Shown one piece after another: positions 1 through 8,836 of a DNA stretch of 24,008 nucleotides. Location of the stretch: the NCBI GenBank assembly GCA_030146045.1, contig JASLDG010000004.1:1-24008 (forward strand), in the 5' to 3' direction. The notes beneath the pieces are model-generated. The model had not been told where the DNA came from. It saw only the letters and a list, made by a program, of their open reading frames with translations, and did not search any database. Position 1 is the first letter of the stretch. Each line of letters begins with the position of its first letter. Both the position numbers and the translations under genes were made by a program. The stretch is from Candidatus Saccharimonadales bacterium (GTDB lineage Bacteria; Patescibacteriota; Saccharimonadia; Saccharimonadales; Saccharimonadaceae).

Positions 1-870
1 GTCAAGTAGCGATGCCTCATGATCAATACGTGATGAGCGTTTCCTCTTTTGCGAAGAAGTATCTTTCTTCTTTGCCTGCTGGCGTACAGCTTGCTGTGCT
101 TGCTGCTGCGGTCGTCGCCCGACGCTCTTTTGTTTTGGCGACTCTTTAGCGGTTGGTGCTTTTTCCTGTTTTTCAATGACTTTCGCGAACATCATTTTGC
201 CGGCTGCGGTTTGAATACTCCGAATAAATTCTACCTCAACAGTTTGGCCAACCTTCTTGACCGCATGCTCAACTACAACCATAGTCCCATCCTTTAAATG
301 GCCTATTGCTTGATGTGCATCCTGCCCCTTTTGCGTCAACTCAAGAAGCAGTCGCTCGCCTGGCAGATAACTCATACGCAGCTGCTGGGCGAGCTCATTG
401 ACATTCACGACATGAACTCCTTCAATCGTAGCTACTTTATTTAAATTATAGTCAATTGTACAAATAACCGAACCTGTGTGTTCGCGCGCCAAACGAATGA
501 GCCGCTCATCAACACCTTGAGCTGTCACATAATCATCATCAAAGATGACAACATCGATACCACTCATTTCCTGAAGCTCTTTCACCACGTCAAGACCATA
601 ACGCGCACGCGCACGCTTATCAGTACTTGAGCCATCAGCAAGTAGCTGCAGTTCGCGAGTCACCGAACGTGGGATTGCAACAGTATCACTAATAAACCCT
701 GAAGCAGTAACCGCCAGAATGCGTCCATCAATCAGTACCGACGTATCGACAAACATCATACGGTGGCTTGTCTTGACCGATACACGACGCTGCTGATGCA
801 CTACAAGATACGTAGCTTCAGCAAGCAATATCACCAGGAGGGCGATAATCACTAAAAATTCTATTGTCAT
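1..870 (-). CDS. PIN/TRAM domain protein, YacL-like (3' end beyond window)
   Basis: Reading from ATG at 870 leftwards gives 290 codons without a stop, so the C-terminus lies outside the window. The order is: a membrane helix (about residues 5-24), a PIN nuclease-type domain with acidic residues D42 (VDTSVLIDGR), E73, D121 and D140 (TIDYNLNK), a TRAM-like beta domain (about 170-235, ending AAGKMMFAK), then a Gln/Lys-rich basic tail. This is the arrangement of Bacillus YacL, whose N-terminus has more membrane helices; the family is presumed to bind or cut RNA at the membrane. An AAAGGA Shine-Dalgarno lies six bases before the ATG, immediately after the radA stop 11 bp upstream, so it is the last visible gene of the clpC operon. 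The family assignment is firm; the substrate is unknown. Confidence 0.9.
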   Translation of the reverse strand, partial: MTIEFLVIIALLVILLAEATYLVVHQQRRVSVKTSHRMMFVDTSVLIDGRILAVTASGFISDTVAIPRSVTRELQLLADGSSTDKRARARYGLDVVKELQEMSGIDVVIFDDDYVTAQGVDERLIRLAREHTGSVICTIDYNLNKVATIEGVHVVNVNELAQQLRMSYLPGERLLLELTQKGQDAHQAIGHLKDGTMVVVEHAVKKVGQTVEVEFIRSIQTAAGKMMFAKVIEKQEKAPTAKESPKQKSVGRRPQQQAQQAVRQQAKKKDTSSQKRKRSSRIDHEASLLD

Positions 871-881
871 AATTGTTCCTT

Positions 882-2234
882 TTATTGTAAATAAGTAATA
901 AGTGCAGTGCGAAGATCTTTAATGCCTGCGACAAAGTCCTGTTTCTTGCCATATACTGGGGCAATCGCCTTGGTAAAACCGAGTTTCCTGGCCTCGGAGA
1001 CGCGGCGATCAACAGATTGAGCACTCCGCACCTCACCTCCGAGACCCACTTCGCCAAATACCACAATGCCATCGTCGAGCTTACGGCCAGCAGCGGCACT
1101 GGCAATCGCCATACATACCGCCAAATCAGCAGCTGGATCATTCAACTTGAGTCCACCTACAACGTTTATGTAGATGTCTTTATCAGATAAATTCAATTTC
1201 GTACGACGCTCAAGCACTGCAACGAGCACGTTAAGACGATTAAGATCAAATCCGCTAGCCGTACGTTTAGGATAGCCGAAATTCGTCGAATTGACAAGCG
1301 CCTGAATCTCCACCAAGATGGGGCGTGTTCCTTCGAGCGTTGCTAGCACCACTGACCCATCCGAGTTTTGCCGTTCCGCGAGAAGCGCTGCCGAAGGATT
1401 GTCTACTACCTCGAGTCCGTTTTCAGTCATATCAAAAATAGCCGCTTCATTTGTCGAACCATAGCGATTTTTGACGGCACGAACCACTTTGAAACCGCCG
1501 TAGCGGTCTCCTTCGAATTGCAGCACCACATCGACTAAGTGCTCGAGTACTTTTGGTCCAGCAATACTGCCTTCTTTCGTAACATGACCCACCAAAATCA
1601 CTGCTGCGCCTGATTGTTTTGCAGCACGAATAATTACATTGCTGCTGTTCGTAATTTGGCTGACACTTCCCGGTGCGCTCGTTACTTCCTCGAGGCTTAC
1701 TGTCTGAACTGAATCTACAACAACCAAACTGTAGGATCCTTCGCGAATGGTCGCTGCAATGTCATCCGCACTCGTGCTCGCGGCAAAATGAAGCTGCTCG
1801 CGTCCATGCGCACCAAGGCGCTCAGCACGAATCTTCACCTGCTGCGCCGACTCCTCGCCACTGACGTAAAGTACTTTATGTGACGCTGCGATGTGCGCCG
1901 TAACCTGAAGAAGAAGCGTGCTCTTACCGACACCTGGCTGTCCCGCTAAAAGAATCACACCGCCCGCTAAAATGCCACCACCAAGCACCGTATCAAGCTC
2001 ATCAGTACCTGTTCCGAAGCGGGCAACGACCTCACCTGGCGCAATATCACCCATTGCCTGTGTTTTAAGTACCATACCTGTCAGCTGACTGCGAGCGACA
2101 GCTGATTTACCTGCCGATACCGGTTCTTGCTCTACTAATGTATTCCACTCTCCACAGTTTTCGCAGCGTCCCGTCCACTTCGGATAGCTTGCGCCGCAAT
2201 TTTGACATACAAAACGTACTTTCACTTTTACCAT
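882..2234 (-). CDS. radA: DNA repair protein RadA (Sms)
   Basis: A 450-residue protein of normal RadA length. It has an N-terminal four-cysteine zinc finger (C10, C13, C24, C27), a RecA-like ATPase with Walker A GQPGVGKS (98-105), the RadA signature KNRYGS (255-260), and a C-terminal Lon-protease-like domain (about 280-450). RadA is a RecA-family helicase that drives branch migration of recombination intermediates in repair and transformation. The start at 2234 lies two bases after the stop of the upstream HEXXH gene and has no good Shine-Dalgarno, so it is probably translated by coupling. The stop is followed after 11 bp by the PIN/TRAM gene. The clpC-radA-yacL order resembles the Firmicutes ctsR-mcsA-mcsB-clpC-radA-disA-yacL cluster. 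Every key motif is intact. Confidence 0.97.
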   Translation of the reverse strand: MVKVKVRFVCQNCGASYPKWTGRCENCGEWNTLVEQEPVSAGKSAVARSQLTGMVLKTQAMGDIAPGEVVARFGTGTDELDTVLGGGILAGGVILLAGQPGVGKSTLLLQVTAHIAASHKVLYVSGEESAQQVKIRAERLGAHGREQLHFAASTSADDIAATIREGSYSLVVVDSVQTVSLEEVTSAPGSVSQITNSSNVIIRAAKQSGAAVILVGHVTKEGSIAGPKVLEHLVDVVLQFEGDRYGGFKVVRAVKNRYGSTNEAAIFDMTENGLEVVDNPSAALLAERQNSDGSVVLATLEGTRPILVEIQALVNSTNFGYPKRTASGFDLNRLNVLVAVLERRTKLNLSDKDIYINVVGGLKLNDPAADLAVCMAIASAAAGRKLDDGIVVFGEVGLGGEVRSAQSVDRRVSEARKLGFTKAIAPVYGKKQDFVAGIKDLRTALITYLQ

Positions 2235-2236
2235 AA

Positions 2237-3238
2237 TTAAACACTCGGTGCCGGGGCTAATTTACTATCCATACTTTTGTACAATTCATTTGAGGTAGCG
2301 GCCGTTTGGTTGTATTCAGTGCGCAGCTTCTCGTAGGTTGTCATATCAGTATTAATCTTTTGGCGCTGTAGATCAAGTGCATTCGCACGACCCATGAGTG
2401 CTGAACGTTCACGATCAAACGCAGCTTGACTCTTGAAATCACCACTTTCCGCTCTTGTATTAAATGCCTTGATGTCATCATTCAGCGCTTTGACTGCTGC
2501 ATTGTAGCCAGTCGTACCTTGCTCAATCGAATCACCAAGCGTCTTGAGCTGTGTCGAAAGTGCCGTCGCCTGTGCCTCGAGATGAGCAAACACTGTTGCA
2601 TAAGTACCATGAAGCTCCACGATAGCTCGGCGATTTGTAAAATATCGAGCATAGTATGCTTCAAGTTCATTACCAATATCGCCATATTCAGTGCCAATAA
2701 TAGAATGAAGCTCGTTATACTTCTCTCCTGGCTCATTCTTATCGTAGTAAGCCATCCGAGTTGCCAGGTCTTTGTCACTCTTTAAGTGCTGATATTCTTT
2801 TTCAAGTAATCCATTTACCTGTTGACGATCACCATCACCCAACCGCTGATAAATTGCGTGGAGCATTTCATGAGCCGCCGTTACTTCCTTAATGCCATCA
2901 AGGCGCTTGTCAGTGACATTGTATACAAAGATACGGTTATTCGTATAGCACCCTAAAATCGCCGCGCTCGCTTCGCGACGGGTGCATATTTTATTGAAAG
3001 CGTCTGCCGCTTCAACACTTGGATGACTTCCAAAAAAATAAAACTTCCCCTGATCGTTCATTGTCGTTCGCTCAGCAATACGGCTCACTTCTTGATTTGG
3101 GGTATATTGTACAAAAGCAAGCCAGTCAACTGCATATTGACGATTCAACCATAAAGCAAGCGCGGCACCGATAAGTGCCACGCCGACACATAGTCCGACA
3201 AATGAATTACCGAGCTGGAACCGTCTCGCGTTCGACAT
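2237..3238 (-). CDS. membrane-anchored protein with zinc-metalloprotease-like HEXXH motif and coiled coil
   Basis: I cannot assign this 333-residue protein to a named family. It begins with a short basic segment and one membrane helix (about residues 12-30), so the rest is probably extracytoplasmic. It contains HEMLH (123-127), a match to the HEXXH zinc-peptidase motif in the helical context VTAAHEMLHAIYQRL. About 50 residues later comes ELHSIIGTEYGDIGNELE, which offers possible third ligands. Cys85 and Cys97 could pair. The C-terminal part (about 205-310) is Gln/Ala-rich and looks coiled-coil. The ATG at 3238 overlaps the end of clpC by 32 bp. In-frame TTG codons at 3271 and 3247 are alternatives; the one at 3247 sits five bases after AGAAAGG. 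Location in the clpC operon suggests envelope protein quality control, which is inference. Confidence 0.75.
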   Translation of the reverse strand: MSNARRFQLGNSFVGLCVGVALIGAALALWLNRQYAVDWLAFVQYTPNQEVSRIAERTTMNDQGKFYFFGSHPSVEAADAFNKICTRREASAAILGCYTNNRIFVYNVTDKRLDGIKEVTAAHEMLHAIYQRLGDGDRQQVNGLLEKEYQHLKSDKDLATRMAYYDKNEPGEKYNELHSIIGTEYGDIGNELEAYYARYFTNRRAIVELHGTYATVFAHLEAQATALSTQLKTLGDSIEQGTTGYNAAVKALNDDIKAFNTRAESGDFKSQAAFDRERSALMGRANALDLQRQKINTDMTTYEKLRTEYNQTAATSNELYKSMDSKLAPAPSV

Positions 3239-5738
3239 CGACAACAACTGTACCTTTCTGGGCGCTTGCAATAATCACATCACCCTTATCATATCGATTA
3301 TCCAGAATTCCATCGGCAAGTGCATGCTCAAGCTCATCCTGAATTGCGCGACGCAAGGGCCGTGCGCCGTATTTTTCGTCGTATCCCTTTGCAATCAAAA
3401 GACGCTTAGCACTTGGCTTAACAACAAGACGAAGTCCTCGACGCACCAATCGCTCGCCAAGCTCATGGATGAGATTATCAAAGATCCGACCTACTTCTTT
3501 ACGCGTCAGTGCGCGGAACGTTACAATAGCATCAAATCGATTAATGAGCTCAGGCCGCATCATTTTGCCTAAGGCTTCGCGCGCAGCTTCGGCATTTTCC
3601 TCATGCGCCGCATCAAGGCGCTGCTGATCATCTTTCGTGACAGCATGGAAGCCAAGGCTCGACTCTTTCATCATCTTATCCGCACCTAGATTACTCGTGA
3701 GGATGATAATAGTATTACTGAAGTCAACCATGCGACCTTTGGCATCCGTCAGAGATCCGTCTTCGAGTAGTTGTAGGAGAATTTGAAACACTTCCGGGTG
3801 TGCTTTCTCGATTTCATCGAAAAGTACCACACTATAGGGCTGTCGACGAACCTTATCAGTCAGCTTGCCTCCATCATCATATCCAATATACCCGGCTGGA
3901 GCACCGAGTAGCCGTGCTGTATTGTGCCGCTCACCAAACTCACTCATATCAATCTTGATGAGTGCATCATCACTTCCAAACACTTCGCGCGCCAACACGC
4001 GAGCGAGCTCAGTTTTACCTACGCCAGTTGGACCCATAAAAACAAAGCTGCCAATCGGACGTTGAGCGCTCGCCACACCACTTCGCGACCGACGGATTGC
4101 ACGCGCGACCTTCTCAACTGCTTCATGCTGACCAATAACATACTTACTAAGATGTTTTTCAAGCTGACGTAACATCTTTTCTTCGGATTTACGTACCCGC
4201 TCTACTGGAATTCCTGTCATAGTAGCAATCGCCCGTGCAACATCATCATCAGTCAATTGAACTGGTGTTTTTTGCTCAAAGGCGGCCTTTTCTTCTTCGA
4301 GCTTGGCCGTCAGCTGGCTAATACGGGTCTTATAGAGCGCAGCCCGCTCGTAATCTTCCGCCGTTACTGCCTCTTCCATTTTTTCGTTCAAACCACGCAG
4401 CTGTTTCGTTACATCTCGCATTTTACTCGGTTTACGCCCCATGCGAACGCGCACCAGTGCTGCGGCTTCATCAATCACATCAATTGCTTTATCTGGCATA
4501 AATCGCTCGCTCACATAACGGTCAGCCATATATACAGCATCTTCAATCACTTCATCACTCATTGAGACACCATGGTGCTTCTCGTAATAGGTCTTCAGTC
4601 CTTTAATGATACCGATTGTATCGCGCAACTTAGGTTCAGGTACAACAATTGTCTGGAAACGACGCTCCAACGCGCTATCTTTTTCAATATGCTTACGATA
4701 CTCGTCGAGGGTGGTCGCACCAATTAAGCGAAGCTCGCCCCGAGCCAGTGCTGGCTTCAGCATGTTAGCTGCGTCCAAGGCGCCTTCAGCTGCACCTGCG
4801 CCCGCCAAAAGATGCAACTCATCGATAAATGCGATAACGTTTTTCTGCACGCGAAGCTCATCAATCACTTTCTTCAGGCGCTCTTCAAATTCACCACGGT
4901 ATTTTGTTCCTGCAATCATTGCCGCTAGGTCAAGCTGTATGACACGTTTATCAAGGAGGTGATCGGGCACATCTTCAGTGGCAATACGCTGCGCAAGCCC
5001 CTCAACAATCGCTGTCTTCCCAACACCCGGCTCGCCGATGAGCACAGGATTATTCTTAGTACGGCGGCTCAAGATTGTAATCAAGCGCTCCTGCTGTACA
5101 TCACGACCAATAACCGGATCTAACTCGCCTGCTCGAGCGCGTGCCGTCAGATCAGTGCCAAATGTCTCAAGCGGACCACTTGGCGCGCGACGCTTCTTGC
5201 GCGCGCCTGGCGCCCCTTCGGCCACTTGCTCGTATTCATTTTGACGATCAAAAAACTCTTCTAAATTATCGGTGAGCGCTGACACATCCACTTTCATATC
5301 TCGCAGTAATACCGTCGCGCGCGCATTTTTCTGGCTTAAAATGCTATAGAGAATATGCTCCGTACCTAAGTGCTCTTGACTAAACTCCTGTGCAATTTCC
5401 CAGCTCATACGAAGTGTCAATTTGGCGGTTTCGCTGAGACCTTTGGCGCCCGTGCTCACTACCAGAGTGCGTGGCGTCAGATTAAGTGCAAGCTCCGCTC
5501 TGTCGAGCGTTACACCTGCATCAGCCAGTACTTTTGCCCCTACGCTTGAACCTTGTGCCAGTACGCCGAGCAAAAGATGCTCCGTACCAATATATGCACT
5601 GCCGTAGCCCCGAGCGATTGCATCAGCATGCTGCAAGCTTGTCCGCGCGTTATCGGTCAAGTGCTGTACGAATTCTGCGAAATCATCTGGCATAATACTA
5701 TTATCAATCCTCCCTTGTTTCAGCGCAAGCTTTTTCAT
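3207..5738 (-). CDS. clpC: ATP-dependent Clp protease ATP-binding subunit ClpC
   Basis: An 843-residue HSP100 unfoldase that would feed substrates to ClpP. It has two Clp_N repeats (about 20-160), AAA domain 1 with Walker A GEPGVGKT (235-242) and Walker B FIDELH, a UVR-like coiled middle segment around EDYERAALYKTRI (461-473), and AAA domain 2 with Walker A GPTGVGKT (569-576). A LGF tripeptide at 695-697 sits where ClpC/ClpA carry the ClpP-docking loop, so it should partner ClpP. I chose ATG 5738 because TAAGG lies at a workable distance upstream. ATG 5693 (MPDDFAEF) is the alternative: it matches where homologues usually begin, but its GGAGG is 15 bases away. The gene leads the operon and is preceded by a CIRCE operator, implying heat-shock control through HrcA. 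Confidence 0.97.
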   Translation of the reverse strand: MKKLALKQGRIDNSIMPDDFAEFVQHLTDNARTSLQHADAIARGYGSAYIGTEHLLLGVLAQGSSVGAKVLADAGVTLDRAELALNLTPRTLVVSTGAKGLSETAKLTLRMSWEIAQEFSQEHLGTEHILYSILSQKNARATVLLRDMKVDVSALTDNLEEFFDRQNEYEQVAEGAPGARKKRRAPSGPLETFGTDLTARARAGELDPVIGRDVQQERLITILSRRTKNNPVLIGEPGVGKTAIVEGLAQRIATEDVPDHLLDKRVIQLDLAAMIAGTKYRGEFEERLKKVIDELRVQKNVIAFIDELHLLAGAGAAEGALDAANMLKPALARGELRLIGATTLDEYRKHIEKDSALERRFQTIVVPEPKLRDTIGIIKGLKTYYEKHHGVSMSDEVIEDAVYMADRYVSERFMPDKAIDVIDEAAALVRVRMGRKPSKMRDVTKQLRGLNEKMEEAVTAEDYERAALYKTRISQLTAKLEEEKAAFEQKTPVQLTDDDVARAIATMTGIPVERVRKSEEKMLRQLEKHLSKYVIGQHEAVEKVARAIRRSRSGVASAQRPIGSFVFMGPTGVGKTELARVLAREVFGSDDALIKIDMSEFGERHNTARLLGAPAGYIGYDDGGKLTDKVRRQPYSVVLFDEIEKAHPEVFQILLQLLEDGSLTDAKGRMVDFSNTIIILTSNLGADKMMKESSLGFHAVTKDDQQRLDAAHEENAEAAREALGKMMRPELINRFDAIVTFRALTRKEVGRIFDNLIHELGERLVRRGLRLVVKPSAKRLLIAKGYDEKYGARPLRRAIQDELEHALADGILDNRYDKGDVIIASAQKGTVVVDVERETVPAR

Positions 5739-5762
5739 TCACTTTTGCGCCTTACTATATTC

Positions 5763-5792
5763 AGTATAGCGCAGAATTAGCACTCGAGTCAA
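5763..5792 (-). promoter_or_regulatory. sigma-A-type promoter of clpC operon
   Basis: On the minus strand, TTGACT (5792-5787) and TATACT (5768-5763) are separated by 18 bp. The predicted start is near 5756, giving a leader of about 18 bases before ATG 5738. The -35 box lies inside the nine-base spacer of the CIRCE element, so HrcA binding would directly block RNA polymerase. Confidence 0.8.
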
Positions 5793-5803
5793 TAGAGTGC
5801 TAA
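5777..5803. promoter_or_regulatory. CIRCE operator (HrcA binding site)
   Basis: A perfect inverted repeat TTAGCACTC-N9-GAGTGCTAA, identical to the canonical CIRCE consensus including its nine-base spacer. CIRCE is the binding site of the heat-shock repressor HrcA, classically upstream of groESL and dnaK. Here it sits in the divergent region between clpC and a large membrane protein and overlaps the clpC -35 box. hrcA itself is not in the window. Confidence 0.95.
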
Positions 5804-5828
5804 TATTGTCTCTTTTCAGACAACTTGC

Positions 5829-5858
5829 TTGTGCAGCGCATCGCAAATGCGCTATCAT
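5829..5858 (+). promoter_or_regulatory. possible promoter of the large membrane protein with palindrome filling its spacer
   Basis: TTGTGC (5829-5834) and TATCAT (5853-5858) are 18 bp apart, with a predicted start near 5865, just ahead of the GGAGGG ribosome site at 5872. The spacer is occupied by a perfect inverted repeat AGCGCAT-CGCAA-ATGCGCT (5835-5853). A further hairpin-like repeat, TTGTCT/AGACAA, lies at 5806-5823. The boxes match consensus only moderately. Confidence 0.4.
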
Positions 5859-5883
5859 GAGCACAAACAACGGAGGGTTTCAG

Positions 5884-8814
5884 GTGAGTGTTATATGGTT
5901 TATCGTTGCAGTCATTTTTTTCGTACTATGGCTCAATCAAAAGTCGAAGCAACCAAATGGCTCAAACGGCAATGACTCGTATGATTACGCCCGCGGGTAC
6001 TGGGACGGCTACCGCGCATTGTGCGATGATTTGGTTGAGCGCGTCAAAACAGGCATCATTGACGCGCCACTACTCCACGCACTACGAGACAAAAGCTATG
6101 CGCCTGATGCGCACACCGATACCAGCGAAGGAGCAAGCAAATCACTAGCCGAACGAGTGACCGACGAAATCAATACAACGCCGCACACCGCACCTTCGAT
6201 GACCGCAGCAGTTGCTACACAACCACAGCTCACTGCCGAAGAGCTCCAGGCGACAGCCGAAAAACGAACTCTTCGCAATCTCAATATTCTGTTGTATGTA
6301 GGCAGCTTCTTGATTGTTGCTGCTACTGCTTTGTTTGTTACGCTTACCATGCCCGCCATGGTCAAGCTGGTCGGACTTATCCTGGTGACCGCTGCATTTT
6401 ATCTATCTGGTCTTGTGCTCCATGCCACCTCAACACGGCTCAAACCAGCAGCTCTCGCGTTTGTTGGCACGGGGCTGGCTATGATTCCGTTCATCGGCTT
6501 TGCCTTGGCATCGCTGGGTGGCTTGTCGGGAGCAAACGCGTGGTTTATTACGTCGCTTGCCGGGCTCGCGGCATATCTTATCGCCGCTGTTCGACTGCAA
6601 AGCGAATTTATCGCCTACGTGACCATGGCATTTGTACTATCGCTGGCTCTATCAGCCGTTTCGACGCTAAGTCTTTCGATTATGTGGTACTTTATTGTGG
6701 TGATTGGCGTATCGCTCCTCTGCAATAGCGCGCGCATATTGTGGCCTACAGCGATTCCTCGTACGTTTACTGCCCCGGTAGAAGCAACAGGCGCCGCCTC
6801 CACTCCTATTGCTATTGTCGCCAGTCTGTTTGTGACCGACCGCATGGAGCTCTACATGTATGAGGTGCTGTTTGGTATTACCAGCGCGCACTACTTGGTG
6901 TTGTGGCTCGAAAAGCGCAGTTTTATGTACGAAACGGTCGTTCGCGCCTTGCTTCATGTCACGTTGCTCATTGTAGCGTTTGATATTAGCAGCTTTAGCC
7001 CAATGCATGCGGACACGGTTATCGCCTTTGGCTTTTGGTGGCTTGCGTTCGCACTTGTACAAGCAATATATAGCCTCTTCCGCGCGCCACATGCCACTGG
7101 CATGCACAATCAGCTTGAGCGTGTGTGGGTGGGTGGTGCTATGAGTAGCATGATATGCGGACTGATATTTTGGACAAATAATCAGGCAGCGTTATTGACA
7201 GTGCTCAGTCTTTCGGCGACAGGTATCGTGGCACTGGGAGCGCTACTCCGATGGCGCGAAGCACACTGGGCATATGTGACACTCGGCGCAAGCATTGCCC
7301 TGCCGTTCTTGCTGGGGCGCGGTGTCGCACATCCGCCTGTATCATACGAAGTGATTGCCCTGTATTTTGCGGCGCTCACACCCCTGATGCTGATTGCCTA
7401 TGACCGCATGGCGTCGCTCGGACGTTCGGATGCCGTTAAGCAGGTGTTTTTGATTGCGGCACTATGTTACGGTATTCTGATTACCATCAGCGGCCTCTTG
7501 TCGTATACGACAATCACCATCGGCTGGACCACGCTCCTTTCGGCAGCGACACTAGTGGTGATATCGTACATTCTACGTTCATACCTGCTCGAGATTTGTG
7601 GCGCTTTATTCGGCGTTGCGTCAGTGGTAGCCTGGGTGTACGCCTCGCCGCTCGCAAGTGATTGGCAGGCAATTGCTTGGATGACCGGTGCTACTGCGCT
7701 GCTCGTCAGTATTGCCGCGCTCCACCATATACGCCGCGAGTCCCAGCGGCGCGATAGCCTCGTGAGCTTAGCCGTAGGAGCGACCGGGCTTCTCGTGTTC
7801 GCACCTACGCCCACCACGGCAACCACACAAACGGTCGCCGGCATTTTGATTGCGGCGGGTATTACCGGCTTGGTCATACGTTTTTTGCTCACGAACACAC
7901 TTACTCCCCTGACAATGATTACACGCGTTGCCTACGGGCTCTTTCCGTTCTTGGGCGTCATCGCAGCCTGGCGCGCTGGATCTGGCTGGATAACATTGGC
8001 CTTGGCAGTTGGCGCAGGCATCGCCTGGCTGGCCTCAAGCCGCGAAAAACTCCCGGCGCTTTTTGCCATTGGCAACACGTTGCTCGTCACAACGCTTATT
8101 GCTGGCTGGGTATGGCTTGATTTCGACGCAAAATACTGGGCAACGCATAGCATCGTGTGGGTCGCCTCGGCAGTGTTCTATGGCCTGTACTGGCTTATGG
8201 TCGACAAAAAAGACCAGGTGCGGCAAACTATTTCGTTCCTGAGTACCGTTATTATGTTGAGTATCGGTAGTCTGGCTGGCTTATATATACTGCCCTACCA
8301 AGACCTGGCTATTGCATCGGTCGGTACCCTCCTGGCCCTGGCGGGTGTTACGGCGATTCATGGTTACCGACAGCAGCAACATGGACTTATTGAACTCGCC
8401 GTCTACCTGGCGACCTTTGGCTTGCAACGTTTCGTTGCCATACTCATCCCTGATATTTCACTCGTATTCTATGCCCACTGGTGGGCGCTCGTGATTGGGC
8501 TGGTTGCCACCTGGCGGCCTCAACATCGTCAGATTCGTGCGGTTATTGCGCTGAGCTTTGTGACACTCTCGACTGGCCTCTATGCGCTACAATACGCGTC
8601 TGGCTACACGCTCCTCTTCTTGTTTGAACATGCCGTGGTACTTGTAGCTGGTGCGATGCTACGACAGCAGTGGATGCTATGGTGGGGAGTGACGGCAGTC
8701 ATTCTGGCTGTACTGTACTTCCTGCGCGATTACACGTTCTTGGCGCTCCTCTTCCTTGGATTTCTTATTATCTTGTTTGTGATTTGGCGCCTCACTAAAG
8801 TAGCCAAAAAGTAA
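5884..8814 (+). CDS. large polytopic membrane protein, DUF2157-like layout
   Basis: A 976-residue protein of unknown function. The start is taken as GTG 5884, because GGAGGG lies six bases upstream and reading further back would run into the CIRCE element; ATG 5857 is the alternative. The first helix is VIWFIVAVIFFVLWL, followed by a cytoplasmic segment with YDYARGYWDGYRALCDDL. After a Thr/Ala-rich linker, and from about residue 205 to the end, there is a near-continuous series of well over 20 hydrophobic segments. The start of that block, with LTAEELQATAEKR before LNILLYVGSFLIVAATALF, resembles the entry of DUF2157-type membrane proteins; this is similarity of layout only. Transporter, envelope or stress roles are all possible. 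Divergence from clpC around a shared CIRCE raises co-regulation, which is not demonstrated. Confidence 0.8.
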   Translation: MSVIWFIVAVIFFVLWLNQKSKQPNGSNGNDSYDYARGYWDGYRALCDDLVERVKTGIIDAPLLHALRDKSYAPDAHTDTSEGASKSLAERVTDEINTTPHTAPSMTAAVATQPQLTAEELQATAEKRTLRNLNILLYVGSFLIVAATALFVTLTMPAMVKLVGLILVTAAFYLSGLVLHATSTRLKPAALAFVGTGLAMIPFIGFALASLGGLSGANAWFITSLAGLAAYLIAAVRLQSEFIAYVTMAFVLSLALSAVSTLSLSIMWYFIVVIGVSLLCNSARILWPTAIPRTFTAPVEATGAASTPIAIVASLFVTDRMELYMYEVLFGITSAHYLVLWLEKRSFMYETVVRALLHVTLLIVAFDISSFSPMHADTVIAFGFWWLAFALVQAIYSLFRAPHATGMHNQLERVWVGGAMSSMICGLIFWTNNQAALLTVLSLSATGIVALGALLRWREAHWAYVTLGASIALPFLLGRGVAHPPVSYEVIALYFAALTPLMLIAYDRMASLGRSDAVKQVFLIAALCYGILITISGLLSYTTITIGWTTLLSAATLVVISYILRSYLLEICGALFGVASVVAWVYASPLASDWQAIAWMTGATALLVSIAALHHIRRESQRRDSLVSLAVGATGLLVFAPTPTTATTQTVAGILIAAGITGLVIRFLLTNTLTPLTMITRVAYGLFPFLGVIAAWRAGSGWITLALAVGAGIAWLASSREKLPALFAIGNTLLVTTLIAGWVWLDFDAKYWATHSIVWVASAVFYGLYWLMVDKKDQVRQTISFLSTVIMLSIGSLAGLYILPYQDLAIASVGTLLALAGVTAIHGYRQQQHGLIELAVYLATFGLQRFVAILIPDISLVFYAHWWALVIGLVATWRPQHRQIRAVIALSFVTLSTGLYALQYASGYTLLFLFEHAVVLVAGAMLRQQWMLWWGVTAVILAVLYFLRDYTFLALLFLGFLIILFVIWRLTKVAKK

Positions 8815-8836
8815 CAGCCCAAAGTACACTACAAAA

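Noticed and set aside
818..1141. 107-codon minus-strand frame spanning the radA-PIN/TRAM junction
   Set aside because: Overlaps both real genes in a different frame and has no conserved features.
5797..5883. N-terminal extension of the large membrane protein upstream of GTG 5884
   Set aside because: It would start inside the CIRCE element and lacks a ribosome site, whereas GGAGGG is correctly placed for 5884.
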